A stretch of 64,000 bases of DNA. Origin: Pyrocephalus nanus (lineage: Eukaryota > Chordata > Aves > Passeriformes > Tyrannidae). This document shows positions 1 through 14,094 of the stretch, in pieces. The notes under the pieces were generated by a model that searched no databases, was not told the origin of the DNA, and saw only the letters and a program-made list of their open reading frames with translations. The stretch is from NCBI GenBank assembly GCA_038380795.1, contig CM076267.1:11267501-11331500 (forward strand), given 5' to 3'. Position numbers and translations under genes: made by a program. Each line of letters opens with the position of its first letter. Position 1 is the stretch's first letter.

Positions 1-3000
1 ACTTTAACTTCTATGAATTCTTGGAACTGTCCACACTTGCAGTATTTGAGAAGACAGGTGGTAGCATGCATGGGTGGGTAGTCATTGCCTTCTGAGCTTT
101 GGTTACAGCCTTGTTTCCATTGTCTCTGATGGGTTCTGGTCAGTGGCTCACACAGAATGGAAACTGTGACCTCACTCTTAGCAAGCAACTGTCTACTTCA
201 TGAAAAATGCTCTGAATACTGAGGATAGTTGAAGCAGAGGATGGTCTGAGATGGTAGGTCTGATTCTGAAAAGGGGACGTTTCATCATCTATGCCAAGGA
301 GACATCCTGAGGCCTTACGTTTTATTACAAAGTTATTTGCATCTGTTGGTCATGGTTGGGATCCAATACTGAGAGTCCTTCATGCTGGTGGGTGGTCTGA
401 AAAAAAACCAAGTGTCTGAGTACTTGCAAACTGGAGTATCTGCCAACCATTATACATAATTTGCCCTGGGCTGGGGTGAAGCAAACCAAAAGGGGAGGAG
501 ATTGAACAAGTTATAGAAGTCATGGCTGTCATCTGGGCCTCACCAGGAGTGCTGAAATACTCACACACAGTAATTAAGCATGCCATGAATTAGTAAGCTA
601 AGAGAACTTAGACCATGCTGAGGCAGTAAGGAAGCACTTAATGAGGGGTCAAGTTAACACTGCCCAAAAGTAGGTCTGAATATCTGTACAAAAGGTATTT
701 ATTTATTTATTGCCCTTGAGTCTTACAGGCCCAAAGTGCCATATGTATGCTCTACTTCATTGCTCAAACTTTCACTGCTTAATCAGCCTATTTTACAGGA
801 GCTATACACAATGTATGGGGTTCAGGTTGTCTTTCCTGGAATTGGGACTCTCTGAATCTTCCTTCGTGTTTAACTTCCCTATCTTCTCCCCTTAAGGTCT
901 TTTTGAAGCTTTTCTCTGCAATCCTAGGATAGAAGCATGGTTAAATAGGAACATTTTACACAAAAATCCTTGGTCCTGTTCAGTTTAGTTTCTTTTGCTT
1001 TGGACTAGGAAATCCATGCTGAGAATTATTTTGCAAGAGCTGTTCCTGAATAGCACAGTGGGTAGCTGTACTCGGGGCACCTAGCAATGGCTTGGCAATT
1101 CCAAGGCATGGGCATTTAACCTCTCAGCTCTTATGTGATGTGTGCTGGACACACAAAGCTGTTGCAGCCTGCTCAGGATGGGAGTGACAAGTGGGCTTAA
1201 GTGAGATGAAGCAGTAAATGCTGCCTTTCAGATACAGAAGTCTCAACTCAGTGTTTACATATTTCTTTCCTCCAAAACACACAGAGTAAGGGTGAGGTGG
1301 GGAACACCTGATTTTGAGGAGATGAAGACTGAAGTATTACCAGGTTTACCACATCTTTAGAAGCTGATCCAAACCCCATCAAGCTCAGTGGAAAACTGCC
1401 AATGATTTGAAGAGTGTCTGGATCAGGCCCTTAAGCCCAGCTCCTGCAATTTGGCACCCTGTTCTTTGTGCAGCTGAGTAATCCTCATCCCAGTCCTGTA
1501 CTCTCAGGAAGTCAGAGCACAGCAGTGTGCTAGCAGGCTGCAGGGGCTACCCTCTGAAATGGCAGAGGGCCTCCTTTCACCTTGTCTTAGGCATGCAGAA
1601 TAGCCTGAACACAGCTGTGTCTCCAGACTTAAACTTCCCATGAAGCTTTGTCTTCTTTGCAGCTGGATACCTGAACCACCTGGAGCTGTGGAGGGACTTG
1701 CAGGGCTTTGGACGTTCTGAGTCAATATCTGGAGATGGTTTTGGAAACTGTTAAACTTTTGTTCATTGCTTCTTGTGTGGAGGAAGTGAGAGTGTAGATT
1801 TTTAACCCCCTGGAAGTGATTAGAGATGAAAAGCACAAAGGAGGCCTTGATGATCGTTTTGCCCCTAAGCCATGTGGTTCCTACCTTTCCGGCTCCTGCT
1901 GCTGACATGCAAAGCCAGAGCCTTGGTTTTTAATTTTTCATACTGTTTTTAAACAGATACTTTTGCAAATGTAAACATGCCCCAGCACTGAAGGTTTCCA
2001 GCCAAATTAAAGAGTCAACACTGGAAAAATCAGCCTTCAGAGGAAGGTCAAATACAAGCAATCTCTGGAGTTCATTGGGTCCATATGTGTAAACTTCCGC
2101 TAATATGGGATAGACCCAGGGCAGCACTTACCTTGCAGTACTGAGCTAGTTTCAGAGTGAAAGGCTGAAACTGTCCTTAGAGATGCATGTGGTCTGAGCA
2201 GTAGACTTGAATGTGTTGAATGCAAAAAGAACCCATGTTCTGACTCTTGGTTGCAGTTCCATTCCCTCTTAACAGAAGGAAAGAAAGTTGGAAAGGAAAA
2301 TGTGCTATTTGGCATTAATTCTGATAACTTGCATTTATACATTCTTATCTGGGACCACGCTGGGTTTAATAATCTCCAACTACATGCCTATAAAAGCTTC
2401 ATTTTGCTATGAGGATGCATGCTTTTCAGCCTTTAATTTAATAACTGGGAAGGGTTTCTTTATAGGTTGTACCACCTGCAGTAGTAATAGAAATCAAGAC
2501 ACTGCCTGTTATTTCTTGGGCTTGATTGACATTTGAACCAACTTGGAAAGATTCAAGCAAACTACTGCCTTTAATTTTTTTTAAATTATTTTTACCTGTA
2601 GTTTGTCAGAGATTGCCATTAAAAGGAAGAACTGATGAGTATACCTCTCTGAAGTGAGGAGCTTTTGCTTAGAGCAGCAGATGAAGACATATTCTTCCTG
2701 CCACTGCACTGTAATAGTAGGTTAGTTAGTAGGAGAGAGTTGGTAGAAGAGGAGGTAAAATGACAAGAGAAATTATGGCCTAAAAGCAGGATCCTTAAAA
2801 GGTATCATCATTATATAGCAATCCCCTAATCCCACCCCCGTCAGCCAGCAGAAATGCCAGAAGATCTGCAGCACATGTCAGCCAGCTAACCTGCCTGAAA
2901 GGTGTTATTGTTGCTGGTTCTGCTGCTTGGCTCAGAAATGTCTCTGCAGCTAAAGAGCTACAGGAAAAGAAGTCAGAGCCCCATTAGTTAGGAGAATGCC

Positions 3001-5038
3001 AGAGGTGAAGCTGCGGTGCCTCCCTGGTGCTAGTACATCATTAAGGGTCCCAGAGGAGTGTAGGAGGTGGAGATGCTTGAAGGTTAGACGGGCTGAGTTA
3101 TTCCTTAACTCATGCCTTTTCATTGAAGAGCAGAGGAGGTACACGTGTTGTGTGGTTATGCGGTGTGACAGGAATGCTGAGAAGGGTTGGAAGCCTTCAG
3201 CTCCCAGCAACGGAGTTTTTAGATTGTGAGGATGGAGGTCCTGCTGTTGGAGAGATCCTGGCAGCATTCCAGTTCAGCAGGGAATGGAACCAGGCCTGAT
3301 AGTGTCCAGCTCCATGGTGAGGGACCCCAGGAGCTGCTATGGAACGTGGTGGTGCTCAGGACAGAGGCAGTACAAGATCCTGCTTTGGAAAGAGAGGCAA
3401 ACCATGCAGAGTGTAGGGACTTTATATATATGTTTTCTTAAGGTTTTGATAACTTAAGGGTTTGATTAAATTTCATCTATTCATGGAGGGAGAAAGGACT
3501 TGAAATCGCTCAACAAATATCCTTGCGTCAAAGGTTTTATACCGTTGCATGTCTGTAATTCCATAAACATGCCAAGACAACAAAGGCCTTAATGAGATTC
3601 CTCATCAGCATTGTCTTCTCACCCCTGTGGAAAGGGGAACTAATGCCTACAACAAAGCGTTCAAACCTGACTGCCTTCAGTGAGACTACACAATTTATCA
3701 TTGGGGATATAAAATGACAGTGGAGCATGTTTTTTCAGAGCTCTTTTGAACTGGTCTGAACTATATCATTATTGTTATGAGCCATCAGGTCATTGGCCTG
3801 TGTATTGGTATCTTGTTGGCATGAGGCCAGAAGATATTACCTTTCATGTTGAGCCTCCTGGATCCAGTCCTTGAGTGAGGCAGAGTTACTTGTCAACAGG
3901 TCACAAAGGAATATACTGATTTGGTCTCAGTTGTGCCTTGCTCCCTGAGATATTCAGTATTCTCCATGTTATTCAGCTGTAGTAGTTAACAGTTCTCAAC
4001 AGAAGTCCTCACAGTAGAGCTGGACAACTTTCTGAGAGATGCATTTAAATCTATTCCCAGTTATTTTGTGCTGTAAAGGTGTAAGGTGAGAGGAAATTCT
4101 GTGATCTGTAATACATACAAGGTCAAAGTTAGTAGTGGTATTGAAAGCTGGGATCCTGTGAATGCCCTAGCATCATGTCTGAGTACCCTACAAACAGTAA
4201 TTCACCTTTTTCTTTAAACAGGTGTGGTTTTTATTACAATAGGACTACCTGTCCTAGATCTCTCAGTTGATGTTGTGTTAATAGATTAGCTTCTAGAAGA
4301 GTTTTGCCTCTGTGAGCAAAGCATAAGCAAATCTTTTGCTTTCCATTCAACCTGTGTGATTGCAGTTTGGACAATTGCCTAGACTGGCAAATCCGAGCTA
4401 GCTGATAGAGCCAGCCTCAAGCTTGTGCAATCACTCAGCCACAAAGATGCGGTGATGACACCCCACCATCTAAAAATGAAGGAATGATTTAACTGATAGG
4501 GATCTGAGATGTTAGGTGAAGTGAAACCTAGAAGAGAACCTAAGACCTGAAAGAGAAGGTAAAACCTATCACTGGAGCAGCCGGGTCCTGAGTGCAGATC
4601 ACCTGTACTCTAAGTTGGTTCTCCAGAAGGCCTTACCTTCTCCTTCTGGTGGGCAGCAGTTTCCCTTTGATTAGCACAGAGGAAAAGGCTGTGGAGGTGT
4701 TATGGCAGGTAACCTTGTCCCGTTACACCACTTAATCCTCGCACTGAAGATGTTTCCTCGGTTTTAACAGAAGTGAAATTGAGCTGCTGCTGTCTCTGAA
4801 ACCAATGCTGACACTCCATTTTGGATGTGAAAATAAGTGCTGAGACAGCCTTGTGTTTATGTGAGGGGTTTTTGCACATTCTGCTGAGAATCATAATGAA
4901 TAGAAGCCCTTTAAAGAGGTTATTAATTAGCCTTCCCCTGACAGATGACTCGGTGGGAAATCCATTAGCGGATGGCCGGGTGAACTCACTGCTTTTGGAG
5001 CAGCTTTATTATTTTCTGTTTTCTCATTTTCATTGCAG
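1..5038 (+). other. SEMA5B intron (upstream of first visible exon), 3' part
   Basis: AT-rich, non-coding sequence leading to the acceptor at 5037-5038. I looked for the exon expected to encode the residues before DLKPWV (ending in phase 1) and did not find one. No CpG island or promoter-like region is evident. The open frames here are short, overlap on both strands and lack recognisable protein features. No confident interspersed repeat was seen. Confidence 0.7.
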
Positions 5039-5138
5039 ATCTGAAGCCTTGGGTGTCGAATTTCACCTATCCAGGTGTGCATGACTTTTCTCAGCTTGCA
5101 CTGGATGCCAACAGGAACCAGCTCATTGTGGGAGCAAG
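5039..5138 (+). CDS. SEMA5B: SEMA5B exon, start of Sema domain (residues 1-34)
   Basis: The acceptor is TTCATTGCAG after a T-rich tract, and the donor is AAG|GTAAAG. The exon starts with two bases of a split codon and ends with two bases of an Arg codon, so it is flanked by phase 1 and phase 2 introns. It reads (D)LKPWVSNFTYPG, then DFSQLALD, then NQLIVGAR. The VDFSQL/IVGARN pattern is the typical entry to blade 1 of the semaphorin beta-propeller. NFT (N8) is a potential N-glycosylation site. The preceding exon, which should carry the signal peptide and a short linker, was not found in 1-5038 and is probably upstream of the window. Numbering starts at the split Asp codon. Confidence 0.96.
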
Positions 5139-5322
5139 GTAAAGATAATCTTTTAATTAGTCTAGGCTGGCTGCTCAAGCTCTTTCCCTTCAGGTTGTAG
5201 CTTCAGAGGAGAGCGTGTTTCCAGCTTATGTGGCCAGTTTCCTCCTCAAAAAGAAAGCTATAATTTATGTAGAGAGATTGAGATGTCTAGTATAATTGCA
5301 AAGAAGAGAAAATTACTGGAAT

Positions 5323-5337
5323 TAAAAAAAAAAAAAA
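5323..5337 (+). repeat. Short poly-A tract
   Basis: A run of about 14 A residues in intron 1, about 190 bp downstream of the first exon. No retroposed body was identified next to it. Confidence 0.8.
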
Positions 5338-8300
5338 GGCAATCAAAATGACTGGTTAATGAAGCAGAATGCTGGCATCTCACTCAGTATTGTGAATGTT
5401 AGAAGAGCTACAGTAAATCATTCTGCATCATCCTTCTGCCAGCACAGAATTTGACATCATGGTTTATTTGCTGAGGCCAGACTTTCCCTCAGAAGGTTCA
5501 TCCATGCACCTTTGTGTAAGTCATAGTGGCAATGTTAATGGTTGCTTTCTTCTCTCTTAGAATTCACTTCAGAACCTGTTTGCTTCATCTGGCTGATACA
5601 GTCAGATCCTCAATCAATGCATTTTCGTGCAACTCTGTTCTTCTGGCCCATTGTATATAATTAGCATATATTTTCCTTTATTTTTAAACATTGTTTTTAT
5701 TTAGGATGCCATAGGAGGGGGGTGGAAACACAGAAGTTGAGCACAGGCAAGCTCTTACAAATTTAGAGCTGCATTTGTAATGGGAAAAAGAGCTGTGCTT
5801 CAGTGAAATAATATACGTCAGGAGTTGTTGAATCATGGGCCCCAATAGCAACTATTTTTTATTGCATAATAAACAGATAAGACAAGCCAAAAAAAGAAAA
5901 AGACTAAGCATGGTCTAACAAATCAGTTTAAGTATAACATTTAGAATCTGATAACACTGTAGTGGCAGTCTCTACTATTAATGAAAATGGAGGAAGAGAG
6001 AGCTTTCTTCCCAGGATATTCAGCAGTAGAGGACAGGGATACAAGAAGCAGAGGCAGAAGAACTCATGGTACAAACAAGAGAAAAGAGCAAGACTTGTAG
6101 CAGAAGGAGAGTCTTTTGCTTCACAAAAACAACTGAGTGTGATTTAATATACATATTCTGTGTGTATTTGTGCAGTAAATAATAACACTTACCTTCCTGT
6201 AGCTGTTAAAATTGCCAGAGGCCCTCCTACTTTTCATACAGAAACATTTTACTTTTCAAGCTGCGTCTTTACTTGTGCTGGGATCTTTAACCAGAAAGTA
6301 TTAATATTTATTATTTCAGAATGTCATTGCTTTGGGGATGGCTGTGAACAGTGCCTTCTACCAGGCATTGCACAAACACAGGCACGGTGCTCCGAGGAAT
6401 TTGTGCTTTACATAATTCGGCTGCACGGCAGGTTTCTCCCCATGCAGATGCTGCTAACGTTGACACACTTCACCCCTGCTCAAACCCCAGCAACACATCC
6501 TGGAGGGACTCTCTGCCTTCCCAAGAGTTTGTACAAGTGTGGTTAGACAGGAGGCTACGATGTCATTATAAATAGGGAAATGACAGCAAGTTTGGCTTCC
6601 CGCTGGAAGTACAATATATTGCAGTGTACTGCCTCATGAGGAAGCAGTGACAAGTATTTATGGAATTTGCTTGGAAAAGTCAGTTTTCATGAAGCACTAC
6701 CCACCTGACTGAGAGACTGAAAGTTTCAGTGGTGCCACACTACTGTGCCGAGCGGTTCTGGATACAGTTAAGGAAGTTGTAATTTCCCAGGGTGGTTTTT
6801 TTTGGGGGGGTTGTATACAGGCTTGGTGTGGGGAAAGGAAGGAGTGCTAATCCTTTTCCTCTTTACCACCTCATTTCTCCCCTGTGTGAGGTGACAGGGA
6901 GAGATACTCGAAAAGGGGGAGTGGAAGGGGTCCTCAGTGCTGCACAGCTCTGGGTGTGCTGGGCTCCTGGAGCTGTGCCCGAGAGACGGGAAGGGGAAGT
7001 AAAGCCTTTTCTGTTCCCTCCTTCCCTGATAAATCCACACCTTGTTCTGGACTATTTTTAGGGGTGATTTTTTGAGTCATTAGTTGCTCGTGCACCATCT
7101 GCTTGAATTTGCAAATGAAACAATACCTCAAAGAGATAGGAGCTGTCTCTATCCATCTCTGCAGGGTGTAATTTATGAAACCTAAATTTAAATGTTAACC
7201 ACGTTTAAATGTGCTGCTGTAGATCATATTAGTAGTAACGCCAGCTATTCTGGGGTTATGGAAGGAGTTTGGGATCAGGGTGGCGTTTATAAGTACTCCC
7301 ACTTCTCAATTTCCTGGTTAACATCATTGTCTTAGATGATAGCGTTATAAATTATTTCAGACTACTTCTTTCTGTCTCTATTTAAAAGCAGTATGACCTC
7401 ACCACAGCATCTCTTTGGCTTAGTTCATCCTGTGTTTCAAAGCTTCATAGAAAATAATTCCTAGAAGAAAAGAAGATCCCAGGGCTCACAAGGGTTTTTG
7501 GTTTCAGGAACTGGACACAGCGTGACTGAAACTGCAAGAGGTATTGAGGGCATGCCATGCAGGCAGGGAGCTGGAATAACACGAGCCTCAGATTTTTAAG
7601 CTTTATCCTTATCTGAGAGCCCTCCCCAAATGACTGGTGCTGTCTGAGAGTAAACCAGAGGAGTTTGATAACTCCACTGCACCAAACACCTGCCAAGTCA
7701 AAATCCCAGAAACAAAAGAATTAGTTTCAAAAGCCCACCATGGTTTCTAAGCAACGTATTTACTTGTCACATCATTTGTAAAATCCAAATGCTTGCAAGT
7801 AAGGATATGAATAGTTTAGAACATTGTAAATCTACACTACCCATATTATGAGTCACATTTCATTAAGTATAAAACCACACATTTCAAATTTCATAACCTT
7901 CATTTTGACTCACAGTTTGCATGTTTTGTTTTTGTTTTGGATATAGAGTTAGTATTTTAATGTACTGTTTTTCTTCTGTGAATGAGTGCTTGTTTTGAAA
8001 TATTTGCTGCTTTTTTCAGCTCTTGAGCCCAAGTGATCACTATTTGAGCTTATTTTAATTGGAGGAAAAACAATTTTCTAGATCTCATTATTACTGAGAA
8101 AAAAATTAAAAATGTGATCACAATGGTTTCACTTATATGTTGGAGAAGAAGTTCTCTGCTCTCTCACCTGTGCTGTAGGCAGGGTGCCCAGGCCCCGAGG
8201 AGGGTGGGCTTTGTAGAAAAGGGATATAGTGTAGATGTGACATCCCACCTCCTTGAGAAGCCTCACTCCTTGAGACTATCTCATTGCTGGCTGGGCAGAG

Positions 8301-9041
8301 ACAGGAGCCAGTAAAGAAGTGATGATATGAAAGACCCTGCTTGGAGTCAGGCCAAAAATCATGCTTCACAAGAGCTCCCTGTCGAGGACAACATAAAAGG
8401 TTTAACGGAGGATGGTTGAGACACCGTGTGACAATCTGGCACAACAGCAAGCTGAAGGGAAACAGCTTGGACAACAGGAGGATGGTACCCAAACAAATGA
8501 CTGCACAGAGAGTGGCTGGGAAGCCGTAAGGGAAACATTTGACTTTTCCCAGAAGGAAACTGCAGGGGTGTCAGCTCGGGGCAGTAGCCTGCTGGGGCTG
8601 CGGATGTGAGAGGCATGGCTATGAGGGTTGGCCATTCACAGCGAGTGAAGGTGTTACTGTAGAAAACCAGCCAGAAAGCATTATGACCAGAAGTCCTCGC
8701 AGTTTTGCCTGCCAAGGGGGCTGTCAGCTCCATCAGGAGATGGGAAAGGACCGTCCCTCATGGCTGTCACATGGGGAGCTGCAGCTGAAGAGCCCTTGTC
8801 ACAACTGGCTGTTACCAAGAAGAGCCCAGAGGTAGAGGGTAGAGAGCAAAGGCTGCATGCGGGGACTCAGAACTGGCAAGTAAAGTGCACGTCATCCTGG
8901 AATGCCAGACTTCCCTGCAATAAATGTAAAACTACTAAGCTACTGGTGATGCAAGTCTTGGTGCTTTGACAGGGGTGATATTCATACTTGGTTTGAATCT
9001 GAATGTGTCTGTTACTGCCAAGTAGATGCAAGAAAGGAGAT

Positions 9042-9195
9042 ATCATAGAATCACAGAAAGACTTGGGTTGGAAGGGATCTTAGAGATCACCTAGTTCCAA
9101 CTCTCCAACCTTAGGCAGGGATGCCACCTACTAGATCAAGTTACTCAGGGCCCCATTCAACCTGGTCTTGAACACTTCCAGGAATGGGGCATCAT
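9042..9195 (-). mobile_element. CR1 LINE 3' end, 5'-truncated
   Basis: On the + strand it begins with TCATAGAATCACAGAA and runs through GGGTTGGAAGGGATCTTAGA, the reverse complement of the standard avian CR1 3' end (ATTCTATGA-type terminus). It continues through the part reading 'gccccattcaacctggtcttgaa' in interrupted form. Homology ends abruptly near 9195, which fits the 5' truncation typical of CR1. It is fairly well preserved, so of moderate age. It is inserted antisense to SEMA5B. Confidence 0.9.
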
Positions 9196-9872
9196 TATGA
9201 TTAGTCTGGGGAGCAGGGATGGTGCTATAGGAACTTTCAAGGGTTGTTTTAGGGGGAGCACAGCCTGGGCACACCCCTTCCTGACTATTATGCTCCTGGC
9301 TGTATAAGCACTAAAAAAGCTCTGAATCATGCAGGCTTAGGAGCTGAAGGCTGAATGGAATGACTGATATCCCAAAAGAGTTCCTTCAAGTTGCAGCTTG
9401 CAGAAATATGGCAGATTGTAAATATACTCTAGGACCCTCAACCAGCAGGTTTGGCACCCTGAGTTTATTGAAAGTCTCCACTGTATGATAGATTAATCTG
9501 TCAGACACCAGGTTACATGCAGATTTCTGGCTGAATATAGCCTGATTCCTGCCTGCTTGGCAGAAAGCTCCAGAGCACTGCAGTAAAACGTCAAAACCTG
9601 TGCTGGTTGGAAAATATCACTCTTACCCTTGGGCACCTTCAATCCTGTCCAGATCTGGACTGCCAGTAAACCTGAATCGAATTAGTCTCCACAGATTATG
9701 TTGGATAGGCAAAAAGCATTTTGCAAAACAGGAAATTCAGTGGTAGCAATCGTGTCAGAGTTGATCCACAGATCCACAGACTGTGATGTCTGTCAGCAGT
9801 ACTTTGTGTTGCCAAATGATCAGGACCCCTCAACAACATTTATCCTCACAGGCCTTCGGTGAGACCAGAAAG

Positions 9873-9955
9873 GACTAATAATTCCATGCTATAGATGGGA
9901 ACCCAAGGCCCAAGGGGATTAAGAACTAGCCTGCCCTATGAAAACGCTGTGATGT
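9873..9955 (-). mobile_element. MIR-like SINE fragment
   Basis: Read on the minus strand, this matches the core of MIR-type SINEs: the segment equivalent to 'cttgccc..taa..ctc..cagtttccc..atctgtaaaat'. It is seen here in reverse as ATAGATGGGAACCCAAGGCC followed by GGGGATTAAGAACTAGCCTG. It is short and diverged, so the call is tentative. Confidence 0.4.
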
Positions 9956-12900
9956 TGAGTCACATGAGTTTTTTGTAGATCTGAAAGGTAGTGCAGTACT
10001 GTGCCTAACACAGCTACTCCTGCAGTGAGACTGCATTTTCTGAAGATGCCAGTCAAGGTCTGTACAACCTCAGAGATCTCTGCACTTGACTAAGATGGAC
10101 ACAGCCAAAGTTCTTCTGTGGACTCAGAAGACCCATGGGAGAGGTGTGATGTGGACCCTCTACTGTTGTATTTCCACCTGGTAGTTTAATCACTCACTGT
10201 CAGCCTTTTCTCTCCAAAAAGGATGCAAGTTTCAAAATGCTCATGAAAGTCTGTGAGTCCCATGCACTTACACTGGGACAGTGGGGCTTCAGCAGGGCTG
10301 AAGAAGGCAAGTCTTGCATAGCATGGAAAGATTAAAATGCAAACAACTTAACACTGGGCACAGCCACGTGGGCATAGCCAACAGTTACATAGTCCACAGG
10401 CTTGTCCTGTTAACAGCCAGGAGTGATGTGCCATTTGTCCCTGCTAATGTCTGACTCCAGCATTTGTCTAAATACTTTCTGTGACATATTGACTGAGCCG
10501 TTTCCGATGGCTTGCATTACTATCGCACCGTCTTACGCCAGCTTTACCCCCTACTAGGTCACATTTGGCTGAGAAATTACCTTGCCAGTTGAGGTATTAA
10601 CAAGAACGTGAGCAAGCAAAGAGCATGATAATGTTTTTGATTATATCTAGATCATAGGTGGGCAGCTGAAAGCACTGCTGCAGAGAAATGTAGAAAAACA
10701 AATACCTTCCTTTCTCACTGTGATTTTTTTTTTCCTGCCAGACAAAAGAATGCTCTAATTACAGTTGCATCCTTGTATTGTGGACTGGAGAAGGGTAAAT
10801 AACATGGTGATGTGAGGGGGAGGTGGAGGGGAGCAAAATCAGTCCCTGAAATTAACAGAAACTTTGAAAGGGCTATTAATGTTTTTTAAAGAAATTGCCT
10901 GACCTGCATGGTAAAGAATATGGTGAAGGTGAGAAAGCTGTGATTAGACACTGCAGCTTGTTAAATCCATAATTGGGAATGAACAGTTTTTTACACAGGG
11001 AACAAAAATGTGATTTAAAGTGCAGGTGTTAACCTCTCTGGTTGAGTCTGAGATAGTTCAGAGGGAGATTTTCCTCTCTGATACTGTGCCAGGTGAGGTA
11101 AGCTCAGCCCTTGTATAAGTGTGGAGCAGTGAAGCCCCACTGGGTTGTCTATTTTTCACCTATCGGGTTTGCTTTCCTCTGCTGGTCTGCCAGCAGTCTG
11201 AATTTGTCATACCTCAAATCTTTGCTGTCCCTGACTTATACCCCTTGGGGAGGAGGGGAAAGGGACAAGAAAGGATGAAGGACAATTTTTGTAATTATGG
11301 GATTCTGAAAAGTTCAAAGCCTGACCCAAATTTTGTTCGAAATGTAATTTTTTTCTTAGTTAAAATTTGTGCATTTTCTCAAGCAAAGAACATGAATTTT
11401 AGTTAAGTTAGAATAAATAAATCAAATAAAATGCTATGCTGCACCAATGTCTGGTTGTTGGGATGGACCAATGTGCAGAAGAAGTTACAGCTGTAGGAAG
11501 GCAAAGGGGCAGTTTTGCACCAGGTGTTGTACACAGAGAGGCAATGGCAGTCTCTGGTTTGTCATCTTTGCTGGCAGAGAAAACAGTTGGTCCTTCAAAT
11601 CATCTACAAGGCAGTACCATCCACTTCCCTGCAAATGACCTCAGTGATGTGGGAGTCTGAGCACTTGTGCCCCTCCCCATAGGAAGCAGGCTTTTGGCTG
11701 ACTCACAGCCAGTGCCTGCACAGCCAGTGCTGTGTGAAAGGCAATCTTGGTGCAGCACAGGCTGATAGGAAGCATCCTTACACAGAGAATTGCAGGCCTG
11801 ACTAGAAAAATATCTCATATTCCACATAAAATGAAAATCAGTGATACCCTATCATGAAAGCAGCCACCCATGAGAGGCTCACTTGCTTTAGTAACACACT
11901 GAGAATAATTAAGTTTGAAGATTGTATTTCTGAGAGTGGAGTGGGTGCAAGCACAAGGTCAGGAAACTTTGGCAAAAGCCTGGGAGACTTGGACCTAATG
12001 TGTTTTACAGCACCACAGAATGGGGCTGCACAGCAGTTTTCCTCTGCATTACTGAAAATACTTTCTCTTGCTCTGGTTAAGGTGGTGATATGTCAGTTTT
12101 ATATGGCAGGACTCACCACAGTGACTTGCATATCACTTTATATCCAGATGTTTGGGTGCTAAGCCTACTGTTCTTTGCCACTGCAAAGGTATAAAAACCC
12201 AGCAAAGAGAAGGGGTTGTTTGGCAATAACTTAATTTCCCTAGCCAGCTCTATCAGTATTTACATACAAGTCGTGTTGAACTCATCCAGAGTTTGAGGAA
12301 AGCCTGACAGAACTGAGCATGTTTATCAGCCTAAGTAGGCAGGTGGGGAGGCTGCCAGGGAAGATCTGAACAATAATCAGTGCATCAGAAGAAGAGGAAT
12401 TTTACCTTGTGACTTACTGAAAGCACAACTGAAAGTGATGGGCAAATAGGAGATCAAAGACCCCTGTGTGGCTTGGGGCCATATCAAGGTGCTTAAGTGC
12501 TCTGTGACTGCCAGCTGGATGAGAAAGGAAGAGAGGAGCTGTCAGCCACATGTCTCAAGAGACTTGAGGTGGCCTGTGGGATAATATGTGATGGTCTGAG
12601 AGATGGAATCACTCTTCTAGGAAAATAAGAACAAACCCACACATGAGTTTTGAAAATTTGGCTCAGTTTTCATCTCTGAGGTTTTGAACAAACTCATCTA
12701 GTGAATCAGGAGAAGGAAATGTAACAAAATAAAAAGGAAACTTATCCTCATTTTATAAATATATTCAAACAATATTACAAAAGAAATCCCAATCCCCATT
12801 CTCTGAAGTGTATACACGTGGCTATGCTCCAGAAAACAGCTGGGTCAAGGTGTCTCAGGAGCATAGCAAGTGCTGTCAACCCCCAAAGATGTGGAGTCGT

Positions 12901-13879
12901 ACTGGAGTGAGACTTTGCCTTTTCTACCCTGGGGAAAGAGAAGGGCCAGAGACAGCAGAGCCAGCTTGCTGTTCCCTTTGCAAGCTGAGGGAAGAGGGGA
13001 CAAGGCTGTCAATCCAAGGGCCAATCCCCTTCCTCCTTCTTCCTTCCACTGCAGCATCATTTTGTCTAGATTTCTGCATATTGGGGTCACCCAAGTGTGC
13101 CTCAGCTTTGCTGTTGTCCTGCCTGTTCTGCAGCTAGAAGTGTCTGCCTCTTTTGACTCTTCTAGAGTTGGCCCCGTATACACAGCGTCGAGCCTGAGCG
13201 GATCTGTGCCATGCGCCCTGTGCCATTAAAGCTGATGGTAGTTCTCCTGTGGAGACTGGAATATAGAGGATTTGATTTTCATCCTTGTTTCCACCGAGAA
13301 GTACTAAACGGGCCTCAGTGGCAACCTAGAATCAGTAGCTGAGCCCGTGGCTTAATTTGGAAGCTGTTTAATCGGAATGATATGCTGCCTGCATAAGGAG
13401 CATCTTCTAAGGCGATGTTTCTCTAACTCTGGCTGAATTTATCACTGAGAAATGTTGCATTGGGAAAAGCAATTGCTCATGCAGCAACTGCATCATATTA
13501 CTGTCTGCCATTTAGTATGGTTCTCTGCTGTACATTTATTGATTTTTAAGGAAGAATGATGTACTGGACAAGTTTTTCTTCAATAGAAACAAAATTACTG
13601 GTGAATAAGAATCCAGTTTGTAGGGGAGATGCTTGTTCTCCACCTTTTCTCCAGCACATGTGTGCCAGGTGCTTCAAATGAGTCACTGAAGTAACATTTG
13701 CAAACGGATCATCACATCACACCCTGGACCAGGCATGCAATTAACTCCTTCTGAGAGCAAAGGCCAGAATCATCCTTCAGGAGCTGGGTTTCTTGGTATG
13801 GTTGGCTGGTTCAGAAATGTGGATAACCATCTGCAAAGTTCAGCCACAGCTGGACCTGCGTAGAGGCACTGTGCGTTAA

Positions 13880-14094
13880 TCTAGCATGAGATTCAGTAGC
13901 CAAGAGCCCTGGGGTCTGATCTCGATTCCATCACTGACTTGCTGTGTGCTGTGGAGAAGGTCATTTAACCTTTTTCTGGCTCATTTTCTCCATTAGTATA
14001 AGAGGGGGATGATACTAACCAGCTCCTAGGAAGTTGTGAAGCATGACTAAGCTGTGTTTGTCATGTAGTGTGGAAGTACAAAGTATATCTAAGG
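13880..14094 (+). mobile_element. MIR-like CORE-SINE, ancient
   Basis: It follows the MIR consensus in order: a CTGATCTCGATTCCATCACT part, then GACTTGCTGTGTG, then GGTCATTTAACCTTTTTCTGG, then TCATTTTCTCCATTAGTATA, then a GGGGGATGATACTAACC part. A diverged tail follows. MIR elements are old amniote or vertebrate SINEs and survive in birds only as relics, so this is one of the better-preserved ones. Confidence 0.65.

Noticed and set aside
1..5038. Upstream SEMA5B exon encoding the region before DLKPWV
   Set aside because: Searched by eye for a phase 1 exon ending in an acidic segment with a good donor; nothing convincing was seen.
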